This document shows positions 18,105 through 27,716 of a DNA stretch of 64,000 nucleotides, piece after piece (position 1 is the first letter of the stretch; every line of letters starts with the position of its first letter). Below the pieces are notes generated by a model. The model had not been told where the DNA came from and searched no databases. It saw only the letters and a program-made list of their open reading frames with translations. Both the position numbers and the translations under genes were made by a program. This stretch comes from Dickeya zeae NCPPB 2538 (GTDB taxonomy: Bacteria > Pseudomonadota > Gammaproteobacteria > Enterobacterales > Enterobacteriaceae), in assembly GCF_000406165.1 (NCBI RefSeq), contig NZ_CM001977.1, positions 3,606,517-3,670,516 on the forward strand, in the 5' to 3' direction.

Positions 18105-20177
18105 ATGATGACCGGTTCTGCATGGAATTCAGAAAGTCTGTTTCAGGGCATCCTCGACCGCTGCCCGGTGGGCATTGCCGTTATTAATTACGACGGAGAT
18201 TATGTCACCGTTAATCCTGCCTATAGCGCTATTTATGGTTACACCCAGGAAGAGATGATTAATCATCCCTTTACTATGGTTTTTCCTGAGTCTACCCGGG
18301 CATCTGTTCTGGCCCGCCATCAGTCGTTTCTCGATGAAGGCGGCAAACTGGGAGGAGAATGGACGGTCGTGCGCCACGACGGCGCGGTACTGACGGTCTG
18401 GTCGGAATCCGTCCCCTTCGCACAGCACGGGCAAAAAGCCGATCGGCTGGTGTACGTCCTCGATATTACCGAGCGCCAAAAAGCACGTGAACAGATGAAG
18501 ATTGCCGCCACGGTCTACGAAAGTACCCAGGAGGCCATTATCGTCATCGATACCCATCGAAACATTATCTCCATCAACCCCGCCTTTACCCACCTCACCG
18601 GGTATAGCGAAGCCGACGTCGTGGGAAAACCGTCGTACATATTCCGCTCCGATCGCCACGATATCGCTTTCTATGATGCCATCTGGCGCACGGTGAATGA
18701 AGACGGGCTGTGGGTCGGTGAAATGTGGGATCGCAAGAAAGACGGCAGCGACTATCTCCGGGAACTGACTATCAATGTGGTCAAAGACGCCGCAGGCACG
18801 CCCATCAACTATGTTGGCGTGTTCTCCGATATTACCCAACGCAAAAAACAAGAAGAATTAATCTGGCGACAAGCCAACTATGACGCGGTCACCTCACTGC
18901 CAAACCGACACAGATTTCAGGATAAACTTGAACGTGCGATTGAACGCGCAAAGCAGACCGGCCGCCCCATGGCGCTGATGCTGATAGACCTGGACCATTT
19001 CAAATCGGTTAATGACAGCCTGGGGCATCGCGCTGGCGATGCGCTGCTGTTTGCAGTGTCGACCCGTATTACCGACTGTATTCAGGGTGCCGATACGATT
19101 GCCCGAATCGGCGGCGACGAATTTGCCATTATCCTGTCTGACCTGCTGCGAACCAACGACTGTGAGCGTCTGGCCAACACCTTGCTACAACGTTTGGCAC
19201 AACCGTTCAATATCGATGGGGAAAACATGCTGGTTTCCGCCAGTATCGGTATTGCCTTTTACCCTAACGACAGTGACACCTTGGAAGAACTGTTCAAACA
19301 TGCCGACCAGGCGATGTATTCCGCCAAGAACGCGGGGCGTAACGGCTTCCATTATTTCACGCCTGCCTTGCATCAGGCTGCGCGCGCCCGTTTACGCCTG
19401 ACTAACGATCTGCGCCAGGCGCTTGAATCCGCTCAGTTTGAGGTTTACTACCAGCCGATTATCGAACTGGCTACCAACCGGATAACCAAGGCTGAAGCGC
19501 TGGTACGCTGGCATCATCCCGAACGGGGTCTGGTCAGTCCGGCAGAATTCATCCCACTTGCGGAAGATACCGGCCTGATTGTTCCACTCGGCGATTGGGT
19601 CGCACAGCAGGCCATCATTCAGTTGGCGCAATGGCGTAACACCCTTGACCCGCACTTTCAGATAGCCATTAACCAGTCTCCGATCCAACTGCGCAGCAAA
19701 GATTTCTCCGAAATGACCTGGGTACAGGAACTGGCGCGATACGGGCTGGACGGCAACGCCGTGATCATCGAAATCACCGAAGGGCTACTGTTGAATGCGG
19801 AACTGCGGGTGAACAACAATCTGCATCTGCTGCGTGATGCCGGAATACAAATTGCCATTGATGATTTCGGCACCGGGTATTCATCACTGGCCTACCTCAG
19901 GAAATTCAACATTGATTGCCTGAAGATAGATCGCTCCTTCATCGAGGATCTCGATGGCGTCGGGCTTGAACTGTGCGTGGCGATTATCGCCATGGCGCAC
20001 AGCCTTGGCCTCAATGTGGTAGCCGAAGGGGTTGAAACGCAGCACCAGTGCGACATTCTTACCCGACTCGGGTGCGACTATGCGCAGGGCTTTTTGTTCT
20101 CACGCCCGGTCCCAGCCCCGGAGCTAACGACGATGCTGCAAGCCGCCACCGATACGACAGAAACAAAATCGGCGTAA
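18105..20177 (+). CDS. PAS-PAS-GGDEF-EAL cyclic-di-GMP enzyme
   Basis: A 690-residue soluble protein without membrane segments. Two PAS domains (about 10-125 and 132-248, each ending in the D-I-T-x-R/Q-x-x PAC signature) precede GGDEF (about 260-420) and EAL (about 430-680). The cyclase active site RIGGDEF (336-340) is intact, but the inhibitory RxxD site is QGAD. The phosphodiesterase motifs EALVRW (464), EITEG, DDFGTGYSSL, KIDRSFI and VVAEGVET are all intact. It could therefore make and degrade c-di-GMP, with PAS ligands choosing the direction (inference). PAS cofactor unknown. Monocistronic, convergent with yggR. Confidence 0.95.
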   Translation: MMTGSAWNSESLFQGILDRCPVGIAVINYDGDYVTVNPAYSAIYGYTQEEMINHPFTMVFPESTRASVLARHQSFLDEGGKLGGEWTVVRHDGAVLTVWSESVPFAQHGQKADRLVYVLDITERQKAREQMKIAATVYESTQEAIIVIDTHRNIISINPAFTHLTGYSEADVVGKPSYIFRSDRHDIAFYDAIWRTVNEDGLWVGEMWDRKKDGSDYLRELTINVVKDAAGTPINYVGVFSDITQRKKQEELIWRQANYDAVTSLPNRHRFQDKLERAIERAKQTGRPMALMLIDLDHFKSVNDSLGHRAGDALLFAVSTRITDCIQGADTIARIGGDEFAIILSDLLRTNDCERLANTLLQRLAQPFNIDGENMLVSASIGIAFYPNDSDTLEELFKHADQAMYSAKNAGRNGFHYFTPALHQAARARLRLTNDLRQALESAQFEVYYQPIIELATNRITKAEALVRWHHPERGLVSPAEFIPLAEDTGLIVPLGDWVAQQAIIQLAQWRNTLDPHFQIAINQSPIQLRSKDFSEMTWVQELARYGLDGNAVIIEITEGLLLNAELRVNNNLHLLRDAGIQIAIDDFGTGYSSLAYLRKFNIDCLKIDRSFIEDLDGVGLELCVAIIAMAHSLGLNVVAEGVETQHQCDILTRLGCDYAQGFLFSRPVPAPELTTMLQAATDTTETKSA

Positions 20178-20271
20178 ACCGAAGGCATTGATGACGATAG
20201 CTATGCATGACGCATGATTCTTCACGACGGTAGCTGTCCACGGCGATAGCTATTCGCAGCCGCGCTCTATG

Positions 20272-21294
20272 TCAAAGCCAGCTATCGTCTGCGCGGTCAT
20301 CCGCTAACAGGCCTTCCTGACACCGCTGTTGGTAGCTCTGCTCAAAGGTCTGCATCCCCACCTGGCTGCCGGTTTGCAACAGGCTCGGCAACTGGTGGGT
20401 TTTACCTTCGCGGATCAGGTTACTGACCGCCGGTGTGGCAAGCAGTACCTCAAATAACGCCACACGCCCACCCTGCGCACCCGGCAATAATTTCTGCGCC
20501 ACTACCGCCTGCAAACTCGCTGCCAGTTGTGTGCGCACAAAGGCTTTCTCTTCGGCCGGGAACACATCCACTAACCTATCTACCGCCTGCACCGCCCGTC
20601 GGGTATGCAACGTCGCCAGTACCAAATGGCCGGTCTCCGCCGCCGTCAGCGCTAGCCGAATAGTCTCGCTATCGCGCAGTTCCCCCAGTAACAGCACATC
20701 CGGATCTTCACGCAATGCGGCCCGCAAAGCGCTGGAAAATCCTTCACTGTGCCGACCGATTTCCCGCTGTTGGATCAGGCTACGTTGGCTGGTGTGCAGG
20801 AATTCAATCGGGTCTTCCAGCGTAATAATATGGCGGGCACTACGCTGGTTCAGTGCCGCGATCATCGCCGCCAGGGTGGTCGATTTACCGCTGCCGGTCG
20901 CCCCGGTCACCAGAATCAGTCCGTCGGTACGCTCAGCCAATGCCGCGACGACCGCAGGTGCCCGCAGCGTCTGCAAATCCGGCTGGCCGTGTGGGATCAG
21001 GCGTAGCGCTGCCGATAAACCGTGGCGCTGCATAAACAGATTGGCCCGCAACCGCTGCCCGCCCGCCAGCGTCAACGCACAGTCGGTCTGCCCGCACCGG
21101 CGCAACTGCTGCTCACACTCCGGGTCCAGCCAGCTCTGGCTCCACTGTTCCAGGTCGGTGTGCTGTAACGGCAGTTGGGTAACATCCGTCACCAGTTGCC
21201 CGTCGATACGCCACACCGGGGGATGACCGCTGCACAGGTGCAGATCGGATACATTCTGTTTTACACTAGCGTTCACCCATTCACTCACATCCAT
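20272..21294 (-). CDS. yggR: PilT-like ATPase YggR
   Basis: A hexameric secretion-type ATPase of the PilT/GspE superfamily, 340 residues. The Walker A GATGSGKST is at 131-139, followed by the Asp box (TLEDPIEF), Walker B (DVLLLGELRDSETI) and His box (ATLHTRRAVQAVDR). PilT proteins disassemble type IV pili; enterobacterial YggR is usually encoded next to yggS, as here, away from pilus genes. The frame is open to 21357, but the family start is the ATG at 21294. It is divergent from yggS by only 21 bp, so the two promoters overlap each other's coding starts. Confidence 0.92.
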   Translation of the reverse strand: MDVSEWVNASVKQNVSDLHLCSGHPPVWRIDGQLVTDVTQLPLQHTDLEQWSQSWLDPECEQQLRRCGQTDCALTLAGGQRLRANLFMQRHGLSAALRLIPHGQPDLQTLRAPAVVAALAERTDGLILVTGATGSGKSTTLAAMIAALNQRSARHIITLEDPIEFLHTSQRSLIQQREIGRHSEGFSSALRAALREDPDVLLLGELRDSETIRLALTAAETGHLVLATLHTRRAVQAVDRLVDVFPAEEKAFVRTQLAASLQAVVAQKLLPGAQGGRVALFEVLLATPAVSNLIREGKTHQLPSLLQTGSQVGMQTFEQSYQQRCQEGLLADDRADDSWL

Positions 21295-21315
21295 TGATTG
21301 GCCTCCTGAATCACT

Positions 21316-22053
21316 ATGACGATGACACCGGTAGCGACGATATCGACAGTTCAGCAAAACCTACAGGACGTCCGGCAGAAAATCTCGGCGGCGGCACAAC
21401 GCTGCGGGCGCGCGCCAGAAGAGATTACGCTGCTTGCCGTCAGCAAAACCAAACCTGTGAGCGCGCTCGAAGAAGCCATCACGGCTGGGCAGCGGGCATT
21501 TGGCGAAAACTATGTACAGGAAGGGGTGGATAAGGTTCGTCATTTTCAGACCGCCCTGCCCGATGTCGCGCTGGAATGGCACTTTATCGGGCCGTTGCAG
21601 TCGAATAAAAGCCGTCTGGTGGCAGAACACTTTGACTGGTGCCACACCATCGACAGGCTGCGTATCGCCCAGCGCCTGAGCGAGCAACGCCCGGCGCACC
21701 TGCCACCGCTCAATGTGCTGTTGCAGGTCAACATCAGTCAGGAAGCGAGCAAATCCGGCATTCTGGCCAGCGAACTGCCAGAGCTGGCCGCCAGCGTGGC
21801 AACACTACCGAATCTGCGATTGCGCGGACTGATGGCAATTCCCGCGCCGCAGGCGGATCACGCCCAGCAACTGGCGGTATTTCGCCACATGACTGAACTT
21901 TTTCTGCAACTGAAAGTGGATTATGGCACCTTGGATACCTTGTCGATGGGGATGACCGACGACATGGCGGCCGCCATTGAAGCTGGCAGCACGATGGTAC
22001 GCATCGGTACCGCAATTTTTGGCGCACGTGATTATAGTTCGCCGACCAGTTAA
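21316..22053 (+). CDS. yggS: PLP homeostasis protein YggS
   Basis: A single-domain alanine-racemase-fold protein (COG0325/PLPBP) that holds pyridoxal phosphate and helps keep its supply balanced; no catalytic activity is known. The PLP lysine is in LLAVSKTKPVSALEEA; GENYVQEGVDK, WHFIGPLQSNKSR and the C-terminal SMGMTDDM-AAIEAGSTMVRIGTAIFGAR phosphate-binding part are diagnostic. 245 residues. First gene of a run yggS-proC-yggT-yggU-rdgB-hemW with the E. coli order. Confidence 0.96.
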   Translation: MTMTPVATISTVQQNLQDVRQKISAAAQRCGRAPEEITLLAVSKTKPVSALEEAITAGQRAFGENYVQEGVDKVRHFQTALPDVALEWHFIGPLQSNKSRLVAEHFDWCHTIDRLRIAQRLSEQRPAHLPPLNVLLQVNISQEASKSGILASELPELAASVATLPNLRLRGLMAIPAPQADHAQQLAVFRHMTELFLQLKVDYGTLDTLSMGMTDDMAAAIEAGSTMVRIGTAIFGARDYSSPTS

Positions 22054-22085
22054 CCTAACGGACAGACGAGAACAGCGAGAATCTG

Positions 22086-22907
22086 ATGGAACACCGTAAA
22101 ATAGCCTTTATCGGCGCGGGCAACATGGCACAGGCGATCATCGCCGGTTTGATGGCAGGCGGTTATCCGGCCCACCAGGTCAGCGTTAGCGCACCGTCCG
22201 CCACCCACCGGGATCAACTGGCTACCCGCTATGGCATTGCCAGCCTAAGCGACAATGCCGCCTGTGCCCGTGACGCCGATGTGGTGGTGCTGGCGGTTAA
22301 ACCGCAACTGATGGCCGATGTTTGCGGGGAACTGGCAAAACAGGTGGATTTCAACGGCAAGCTGGTATTATCGATCGCCGCCGGTGTTAACGTCGCCCGC
22401 TTCCGCCAGTTATTGGGCGCATCGCTCAACATAGTGCGTATCATGCCAAATACCCCCTCGCTGGTAGGCCAGGGCATGAGCGGATTATACGCACCGGCCG
22501 GGGTGAGCGACGCCGATCGCGCCTTTGCCGCCGACCTAATGCAAAGTGTCGGTAAACTGTGCTGGGTCACCGACGAGTCGCACATTAACGGCGTGATTGC
22601 CGCTGCCGGTAGCGCACCTGCCTACTTCTTCCTGTTTATGGAAGCGATGCAGCAGGAGGCCATGCGTCAGGGGTTCGACGCCGACACCGCACGATTGCTG
22701 GTACAGCAGGCGGCTAGTGGTGCAGCCGCACTGGTGGAAGCCAGCCCGAACACCCCGTTGTCCACTCTGCGGGAAAATGTGACTTCCAAGGGCGGCACCA
22801 CCGCCGAGGCGCTGCGCGTATTTAACGAGCGTCAGTTGAGCCAGACGGTTGCAGATGCCATGCAGGCGGCGGTGCACCGGGCAAAGGAAATGGAATCGCT
22901 GTTCTGA
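22086..22907 (+). CDS. proC: Pyrroline-5-carboxylate reductase
   Basis: Catalyses the last step of proline synthesis, reducing 1-pyrroline-5-carboxylate with NAD(P)H. The N-terminal Rossmann motif is AFIGAGNMAQAII; the C-terminal dimerisation domain holds the family signature around SPAYFF/ENVTSKGGTTAEAL. 273 residues, cytoplasmic. It follows yggS by 32 nt; YggS loss affects amino-acid and PLP pools, which may explain the lasting linkage. Confidence 0.97.
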   Translation: MEHRKIAFIGAGNMAQAIIAGLMAGGYPAHQVSVSAPSATHRDQLATRYGIASLSDNAACARDADVVVLAVKPQLMADVCGELAKQVDFNGKLVLSIAAGVNVARFRQLLGASLNIVRIMPNTPSLVGQGMSGLYAPAGVSDADRAFAADLMQSVGKLCWVTDESHINGVIAAAGSAPAYFFLFMEAMQQEAMRQGFDADTARLLVQQAASGAAALVEASPNTPLSTLRENVTSKGGTTAEALRVFNERQLSQTVADAMQAAVHRAKEMESLF

Positions 22908-22950
22908 TTACCACCTGAAAAATGACTTTGAATGAAGGAATGACCCTCTG

Positions 22951-23505
22951 ATGCTGACCCTGACTTTTCTGGTCAAAACCCTGATTGACCTGTACGTGAT
23001 GGTGTTGCTGCTGCGTATCTGGATGCAATGGGCACGCAGTGATTTTTACAACCCACTGGCGCAGTTCGTGGTGAAACTCACGCAGCCGATTATCGGCCCA
23101 TTGCGTCGCATTATCCCTTCGCTGGGGCCTATTGACAGCGCCTCGCTGCTGCTGGCGTTTCTGCTCACCACGCTGAAATACCCGTTGCTGTTGCTGATTC
23201 AGGTTGGCTCACTCTCGCTAAGCCCGATCAACTTGCTGGTGGGGCTACTGGCGCTGATCAAATCCGCCGGTTATCTGGTGTTCTGGATAGTGATCATTCG
23301 CTCGCTGATGAGCTGGATCAGTCAGGGCCGCAGCCCGGTGGATTATATGCTGCACCAACTGACAGAACCGTTGATGGGCCCGGTTCGCCGTATTCTGCCC
23401 TCGGCAGGCGGCCTGGATTTCTCGCCGATGATCGTGATTCTGGTGCTGTACGTGTTGAATTACCTTGGCATGGATTTCTTCCCGGGGCTGTGGTTCCTGT
23501 TGTGA
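22951..23505 (+). CDS. yggT: YggT family membrane protein
   Basis: A 184-residue inner-membrane protein built of two YGGT repeats (about 1-85 and 95-180), each with two hydrophobic helices and an R-I-x-P-S loop (RRIIPSLGPIDSASLLLAF; RRILPSAGGLDFSPMIV). Function not established; in E. coli it has been linked to potassium/osmotic adaptation and in other bacteria to cell division. The stop overlaps the GTG start of yggU. Confidence 0.93.
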   Translation: MLTLTFLVKTLIDLYVMVLLLRIWMQWARSDFYNPLAQFVVKLTQPIIGPLRRIIPSLGPIDSASLLLAFLLTTLKYPLLLLIQVGSLSLSPINLLVGLLALIKSAGYLVFWIVIIRSLMSWISQGRSPVDYMLHQLTEPLMGPVRRILPSAGGLDFSPMIVILVLYVLNYLGMDFFPGLWFLL

Positions 23506-23792
23506 GTGCCGTCAGTCGCTGTGAAGACGGGCTGGTCATTCGGCTGTATATTCAGCCGAAAGCCAGCCGGGATCAGATTGTCGGGTTGCATGGCGACGAG
23601 CTCAAAGTCGCCATCACCGCACCACCGGTAGACGGTCAGGCCAATGCCCACCTGATCAAATTTCTTGCCAAGCAATTCCGTGTCGCCAAAGGCATGGTCA
23701 CCATCGAAAAAGGGGAGCTTGGCCGTCACAAACAGATTAGGATCGTCAACCCGCAAACCATCCCGGCCGATGTCGCGGGCCTCATTTCCTGA
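23502..23792 (+). CDS. yggU: YggU (DUF167) family protein
   Basis: A 96-residue cytoplasmic protein of the UPF0235/DUF167 family, known structurally but without assigned function. The signature VAITAPPVDGQANAHLIKFLAKQF and the terminal GELGRHKQI stretch are clear. Two in-frame GTG codons are possible (23490, 23502); the second overlaps the yggT stop as GTGA and matches the MSAV start of E. coli YggU. Translation is probably coupled to yggT. Confidence 0.92.
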   Translation: MSAVSRCEDGLVIRLYIQPKASRDQIVGLHGDELKVAITAPPVDGQANAHLIKFLAKQFRVAKGMVTIEKGELGRHKQIRIVNPQTIPADVAGLIS

Positions 23793-23839
23793 GCCGATTC
23801 CCTGAATAAAACATCCCAGACAGATTGCAGGAACAACAG

Positions 23840-24433
23840 ATGCAAAACGTGGTTTTAGCCACCGGCAACGCCGGTAAAGTGCGTGAACTCGCCGGTCTGC
23901 TGGCGGATTTTGGTCTTGACGTGGTGGCACAAACCACGTTGGGCGTCGACTCCGCCGAAGAAACCGGTTTGACCTTTATCGAAAACGCCATTCTGAAAGC
24001 GCGCCACGCCGCACGCGCCACCGGCCTGCCCGCCATCGCGGATGATTCCGGGCTGGCAGTTAACGCGCTGGGCGGCGCACCGGGCATCTATTCCGCCCGC
24101 TATGCTGGAGAAGACGCCAGCGACCAGCAGAATCTGGACAAGCTGCTGGCGGTGCTCGACAACGTGCCAGACGAACAACGTCAGGCCAGCTTCCACTGTG
24201 TGCTGGTGTATTTGCGCCACGCTGATGACCCGACGCCGTTGGTGTGCCACGGTAGCTGGCAGGGCGTCATCACCCGTGCGCCCGCCGGTGAAGGCGGTTT
24301 TGGCTACGATCCCGTCTTTTTCGTGCCGCAACTCGGCAAAACCGCCGCCGAACTCAGCCGCGAAGAGAAAAACGCCCACTCCCACCGTGGACAGGCGCTG
24401 CGTCAATTGCTGGATGCGCTGCGACATGCTTAA
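23840..24433 (+). CDS. rdgB: XTP/dITP pyrophosphatase (Ham1 family)
   Basis: House-cleaning enzyme that hydrolyses dITP, XTP and dXTP to the monophosphate, keeping deaminated purines out of DNA. The start MQNVVLATGNAGKVRELAGLL and motifs SAEETGLTFIENAILKARHA, ADDSGLAV, GGFGYDPVFF and SHRGQAL define the family. 197 residues. TTG 23825 is in frame, but ATG 23840 has AGGA upstream and matches E. coli. Its last codons overlap hemW. Confidence 0.97.
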   Translation: MQNVVLATGNAGKVRELAGLLADFGLDVVAQTTLGVDSAEETGLTFIENAILKARHAARATGLPAIADDSGLAVNALGGAPGIYSARYAGEDASDQQNLDKLLAVLDNVPDEQRQASFHCVLVYLRHADDPTPLVCHGSWQGVITRAPAGEGGFGYDPVFFVPQLGKTAAELSREEKNAHSHRGQALRQLLDALRHA

Positions 24434-25565
24434 TTTGCCGCCGCTGAGCCTGTACATCCACATCCCTTGGTGCGTGCAAAAGTGCCCTTATTGCGACTTC
24501 AACTCCCACGCACTCAAAGGCGAAGTACCGCACGACGATTATGTGGCGCACCTGCTGGCGGATCTGGATGCCGACCTGCCGATGGTGAGCGCTCGTCCGC
24601 TGCACAGCATTTTTATCGGCGGTGGTACGCCGAGCCTGCTCAGCGCCGAGGCAATGCAACAGTTGCTCGATGGCGTGCGAGCCCGGTTGTCACTGGTGCC
24701 GGACGCGGAAATCACCATGGAAGCCAACCCCGGAACCGTAGAAGCCGACAGGTTCAGCGGTTACCAGCGCGCAGGGGTTAACCGGATTTCCATCGGCGTG
24801 CAGAGTTTCAGCCCGGATAAACTGACGCGACTGGGCCGCATCCACGGCCCGGAAGAGGCCAAACGCGCCGCGGTTCTCGCGGCCGGTCTGGGGCTGCGAA
24901 GTTTCAATCTGGATTTGATGCATGGGCTACCGGAGCAGTCGCTGGATGAGGCGCTGGATGATTTACGTCAGGCGATAGCGCTTAACCCGCCGCACCTGTC
25001 CTGGTATCAGTTGACCATCGAACCCAATACGCTGTTTGGCTCACGCCCACCGGTGCTGCCAGACGACGATGCGCTGTGGGATATTTTCGAGCAAGGGCAC
25101 CGTTTACTGAGCGACGCCGGGTACCAGCAGTATGAAACCTCGGCCTACGCCAAACCGGGTTACCAGTGTCAGCACAACCTTAACTACTGGCGCTTTGGCG
25201 ATTATCTGGGTATCGGCTGCGGCGCACACGGCAAGATCACTTTCACTGACGGCGAGATCGTGCGCACGGTGAAAACCCGCCACCCACGCGGTTATATGCA
25301 GGGGAATTACCTGCAACAACGCAGCGAAGTCGCGCTGGCTGACCGTCCATTCGAGTTTTTCATGAACCGTTTTCGGTTGCTGGAACCGGCACCACGTGCT
25401 GATTTCACCGCCTATACCGGCCTGCCGGAAAGCGTAATCAGGGAGCAACTGGACGCCGCACTGACGCAAGGCTACCTGACGGAAACCGAACAACACTGGC
25501 AGGTTACCGAGCACGGTAAGCTGTTTCTTAATTCGCTGTTGGAGCTCTTTTTGACGGAAGAGTGA
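24426..25565 (+). CDS. hemW: Heme chaperone HemW (radical SAM)
   Basis: A radical-SAM protein related to HemN that binds heme and inserts it into respiratory enzymes; it was formerly called a coproporphyrinogen oxidase. The cluster cysteines are C16, C20 and C23 (WCVQKCPYC), and FIGGGTPSLL follows as in the family. The frame is open much further upstream, but the ATG at 24426, overlapping the rdgB stop by 8 nt, gives MLNLPPLSLYIHIPWC and 379 residues, as expected. It lacks the extra N-terminal cysteine residue typical of true HemN. Last gene of the run. Confidence 0.95.
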   Translation: MLNLPPLSLYIHIPWCVQKCPYCDFNSHALKGEVPHDDYVAHLLADLDADLPMVSARPLHSIFIGGGTPSLLSAEAMQQLLDGVRARLSLVPDAEITMEANPGTVEADRFSGYQRAGVNRISIGVQSFSPDKLTRLGRIHGPEEAKRAAVLAAGLGLRSFNLDLMHGLPEQSLDEALDDLRQAIALNPPHLSWYQLTIEPNTLFGSRPPVLPDDDALWDIFEQGHRLLSDAGYQQYETSAYAKPGYQCQHNLNYWRFGDYLGIGCGAHGKITFTDGEIVRTVKTRHPRGYMQGNYLQQRSEVALADRPFEFFMNRFRLLEPAPRADFTAYTGLPESVIREQLDAALTQGYLTETEQHWQVTEHGKLFLNSLLELFLTEE

Positions 25566-25627
25566 GAGCGTGCGATGCACGCGGTGAATAGCGGTGAATA
25601 AGATACCGACGCAACCGACAAGCGATG

Positions 25628-27079
25628 TCAGGCGGGAGCCGCATTCTGGTCAGGACTCGCTTCTACCCGATTGCGGCCCAGATGTTTAGCACGGTACAGC
25701 GCATCATCGGCATCATTGCTCAACTGGGTCATGCTGCTCCCGGCATCGCCCGGTCTGGCGACCGCCACACCGATACTCACTGTCACCACCCCCTGTGGTG
25801 ACTTGGTATGGGGGATCTCCATCGACTCAACCGCTTGACGACATCGTTCGGCCAAGGCCAACGCCTGTTGGTAGTCGGTTTGTGGCAACACCACCGTAAA
25901 CTCCTCACCACCGTAACGCCCCAGCAGACATTCTGACGATGGCAATTGCCCTGCCAGCGTTTCCACCACTGACTTTATGCAGGCGTCCCCTTTGCTATGC
26001 CCATAGCTATCGTTGAAGCGTTTGAAACGATCGATATCGATCATCAGCAACGACAAAGGCATCTGTATGGATTCGTGCTGACGCCACAGTTGTTGATAGC
26101 GCTCATCGAAATGGCGGCGATTGGCGATACCGGTCAGCGAATCGGTCTGCGCTAACACCTGCAATAAGGTTTCTGACTGCTTGAGATCGGTAATATCGAG
26201 CATCGAACCGTAAAACACGATGTTGCCGTCCTCAGGGTAAGACGCCATCGCTTCAGCATGGATCCAGCGAACATCGCCGTTTTCAGAGCAGATACGAAAA
26301 TCACTGCGCCAGCTATGGCGATGAAAATCACCGTTAGCGTAATAGTGTGCGATACGCTCACGATCTTCTGGCAGGATACGCTCTCTCAGCGGGTGACCGG
26401 GGCCGAATGGTACGGCAGTCATGGCCTGCGGCGTCAGGCCCAATACCCGTGTCGAGACCGGGCTACAGTAAACAAAGCGATATTCACTACCACGATCCGT
26501 ATCGCCACCACCTGCATCGTCACGAACGGTATCTCTATGAACGATATCTCCATGAACAACAAACGTATAAAGCACCGCCGGGGCATGCTGTAACAGCATA
26601 TCCATCATGTGTTGCTGTTGATGCAATTGTTCCAGCAACCGCTCACGTGCGGTGATATCCGTAATCACACTGAGGTAGCCCAACAAGCGCTCGTCCGGCA
26701 GACGGACCTCATGAAAACTCAATTCGCCCCAAAAGATACCGCCATCTTTTTTCCGATAACACCAGACCGAAAACGGCTGATAATGGCGTAGCAACGCCTG
26801 TGGCGATAACTGCCCCATCTCCCCCTGACGCAGCACTACCGTGGTGGCATCGCGACCGATAACCTCACAGGCGCGAAAGCCGAACAACCGTTCCGCTCCC
26901 GAGTTGAACAAGGTAATGTGATTGGCTGAATCGGTGGCGATGATCGCCGCCTGCGTGGACGCATTCATCAATAGCGAACTACAGGCAGCCATAATCTGTG
27001 CGTCACTCACCGCAGACGACGTCTTTTCCCGAGACTTTTTTGACCAGCACATTTTTAACCAGTGAAACAGACCAGACAT
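25628..27079 (-). CDS. PAS-containing diguanylate cyclase
   Basis: A sensor cyclase that makes c-di-GMP. Two PAS regions (about 30-150 and 160-290 from the chosen start; the second shows the fold-typical RWIHAEAMASYPEDGNIVFYGSMLDITDLKQ) lead into a GGDEF domain with active site RYGGEEF and no RxxD inhibitory site upstream (SSEC). No EAL domain. The frame is open to 27262, adding a hydrophobic 61-residue stretch. I prefer the ATG at 27079, which has AGGG upstream; the longer form would add a possible membrane anchor. Monocistronic, convergent with hemW. Confidence 0.88.
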   Translation of the reverse strand: MSGLFHWLKMCWSKKSREKTSSAVSDAQIMAACSSLLMNASTQAAIIATDSANHITLFNSGAERLFGFRACEVIGRDATTVVLRQGEMGQLSPQALLRHYQPFSVWCYRKKDGGIFWGELSFHEVRLPDERLLGYLSVITDITARERLLEQLHQQQHMMDMLLQHAPAVLYTFVVHGDIVHRDTVRDDAGGGDTDRGSEYRFVYCSPVSTRVLGLTPQAMTAVPFGPGHPLRERILPEDRERIAHYYANGDFHRHSWRSDFRICSENGDVRWIHAEAMASYPEDGNIVFYGSMLDITDLKQSETLLQVLAQTDSLTGIANRRHFDERYQQLWRQHESIQMPLSLLMIDIDRFKRFNDSYGHSKGDACIKSVVETLAGQLPSSECLLGRYGGEEFTVVLPQTDYQQALALAERCRQAVESMEIPHTKSPQGVVTVSIGVAVARPGDAGSSMTQLSNDADDALYRAKHLGRNRVEASPDQNAAPA

Positions 27080-27517
27080 GACCAACCCTGTAACTGAATA
27101 AACCGAACTGGCACCAACGCCTGCAGCAACCATACTTGCAGCAACAATAAGCGACTGACCTAACCCTGTCAGCCGGAAAGCGGCAAAACGCCCCCTCCAG
27201 GCTAACTGATTCTCTGCTAACTGACTGACATCACGTTGGATCCTTGCGTGATAGTATGACAAAGTGAAAGCAGAAATGACCTCAGTATAGATTTGCGCCG
27301 CGATCCCCGAAATAATTCACGTTGCAGCAAACCGGCAGGCGTATTGAACCGCGCCGCGAAGAGTACGCCCGGCGCTTACCCGGGCCAGCAACCGGGGTGA
27401 GCGGCCATGCGGCAACAAGCAGACTGATACGCTGCTTGTTGCAGCGCTAACAGGCTGGGTAATCACACCAACACACCTGCGATATAAAGTATGACGGGTA
27501 TATAAAGGTAAATCACT

Positions 27518-27646
27518 ATGAAAACTATCGCCCTGCTGGTTGCCACACTCGTGATGGCGACCGTATTGAGCGGATGCAATACCGCTCGCGGATTTGGTCA
27601 GGACGTTCAGAAACTCGGCAGTACTATTTCCCATTCCGCCAGTTAA
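27518..27646 (+). CDS. ecnB: Entericidin-type small lipoprotein
   Basis: A 42-residue protein: Lys-containing start, hydrophobic signal segment (TIALLVATLVMATV) and lipobox LSGC with C20, then NTARGFGQDVQKLGSTI. This mature part is the entericidin A/B signature. EcnB is a bacteriolytic membrane lipoprotein whose expression rises in stationary phase; EcnA counters it. Only one gene is present here, so the A/B assignment is by similarity of the GxGxDVQKxG core only. A ribosome site (AAAGGTAAATC) precedes the ATG. Confidence 0.85.
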   Translation: MKTIALLVATLVMATVLSGCNTARGFGQDVQKLGSTISHSAS

Positions 27647-27716
27647 CCCGGCGTCAGCCCATACCAGCGCCCTGCCCGAGTGCAGGGCTGCGCTGTCACG
27701 CCTTAGCGCCACACTT

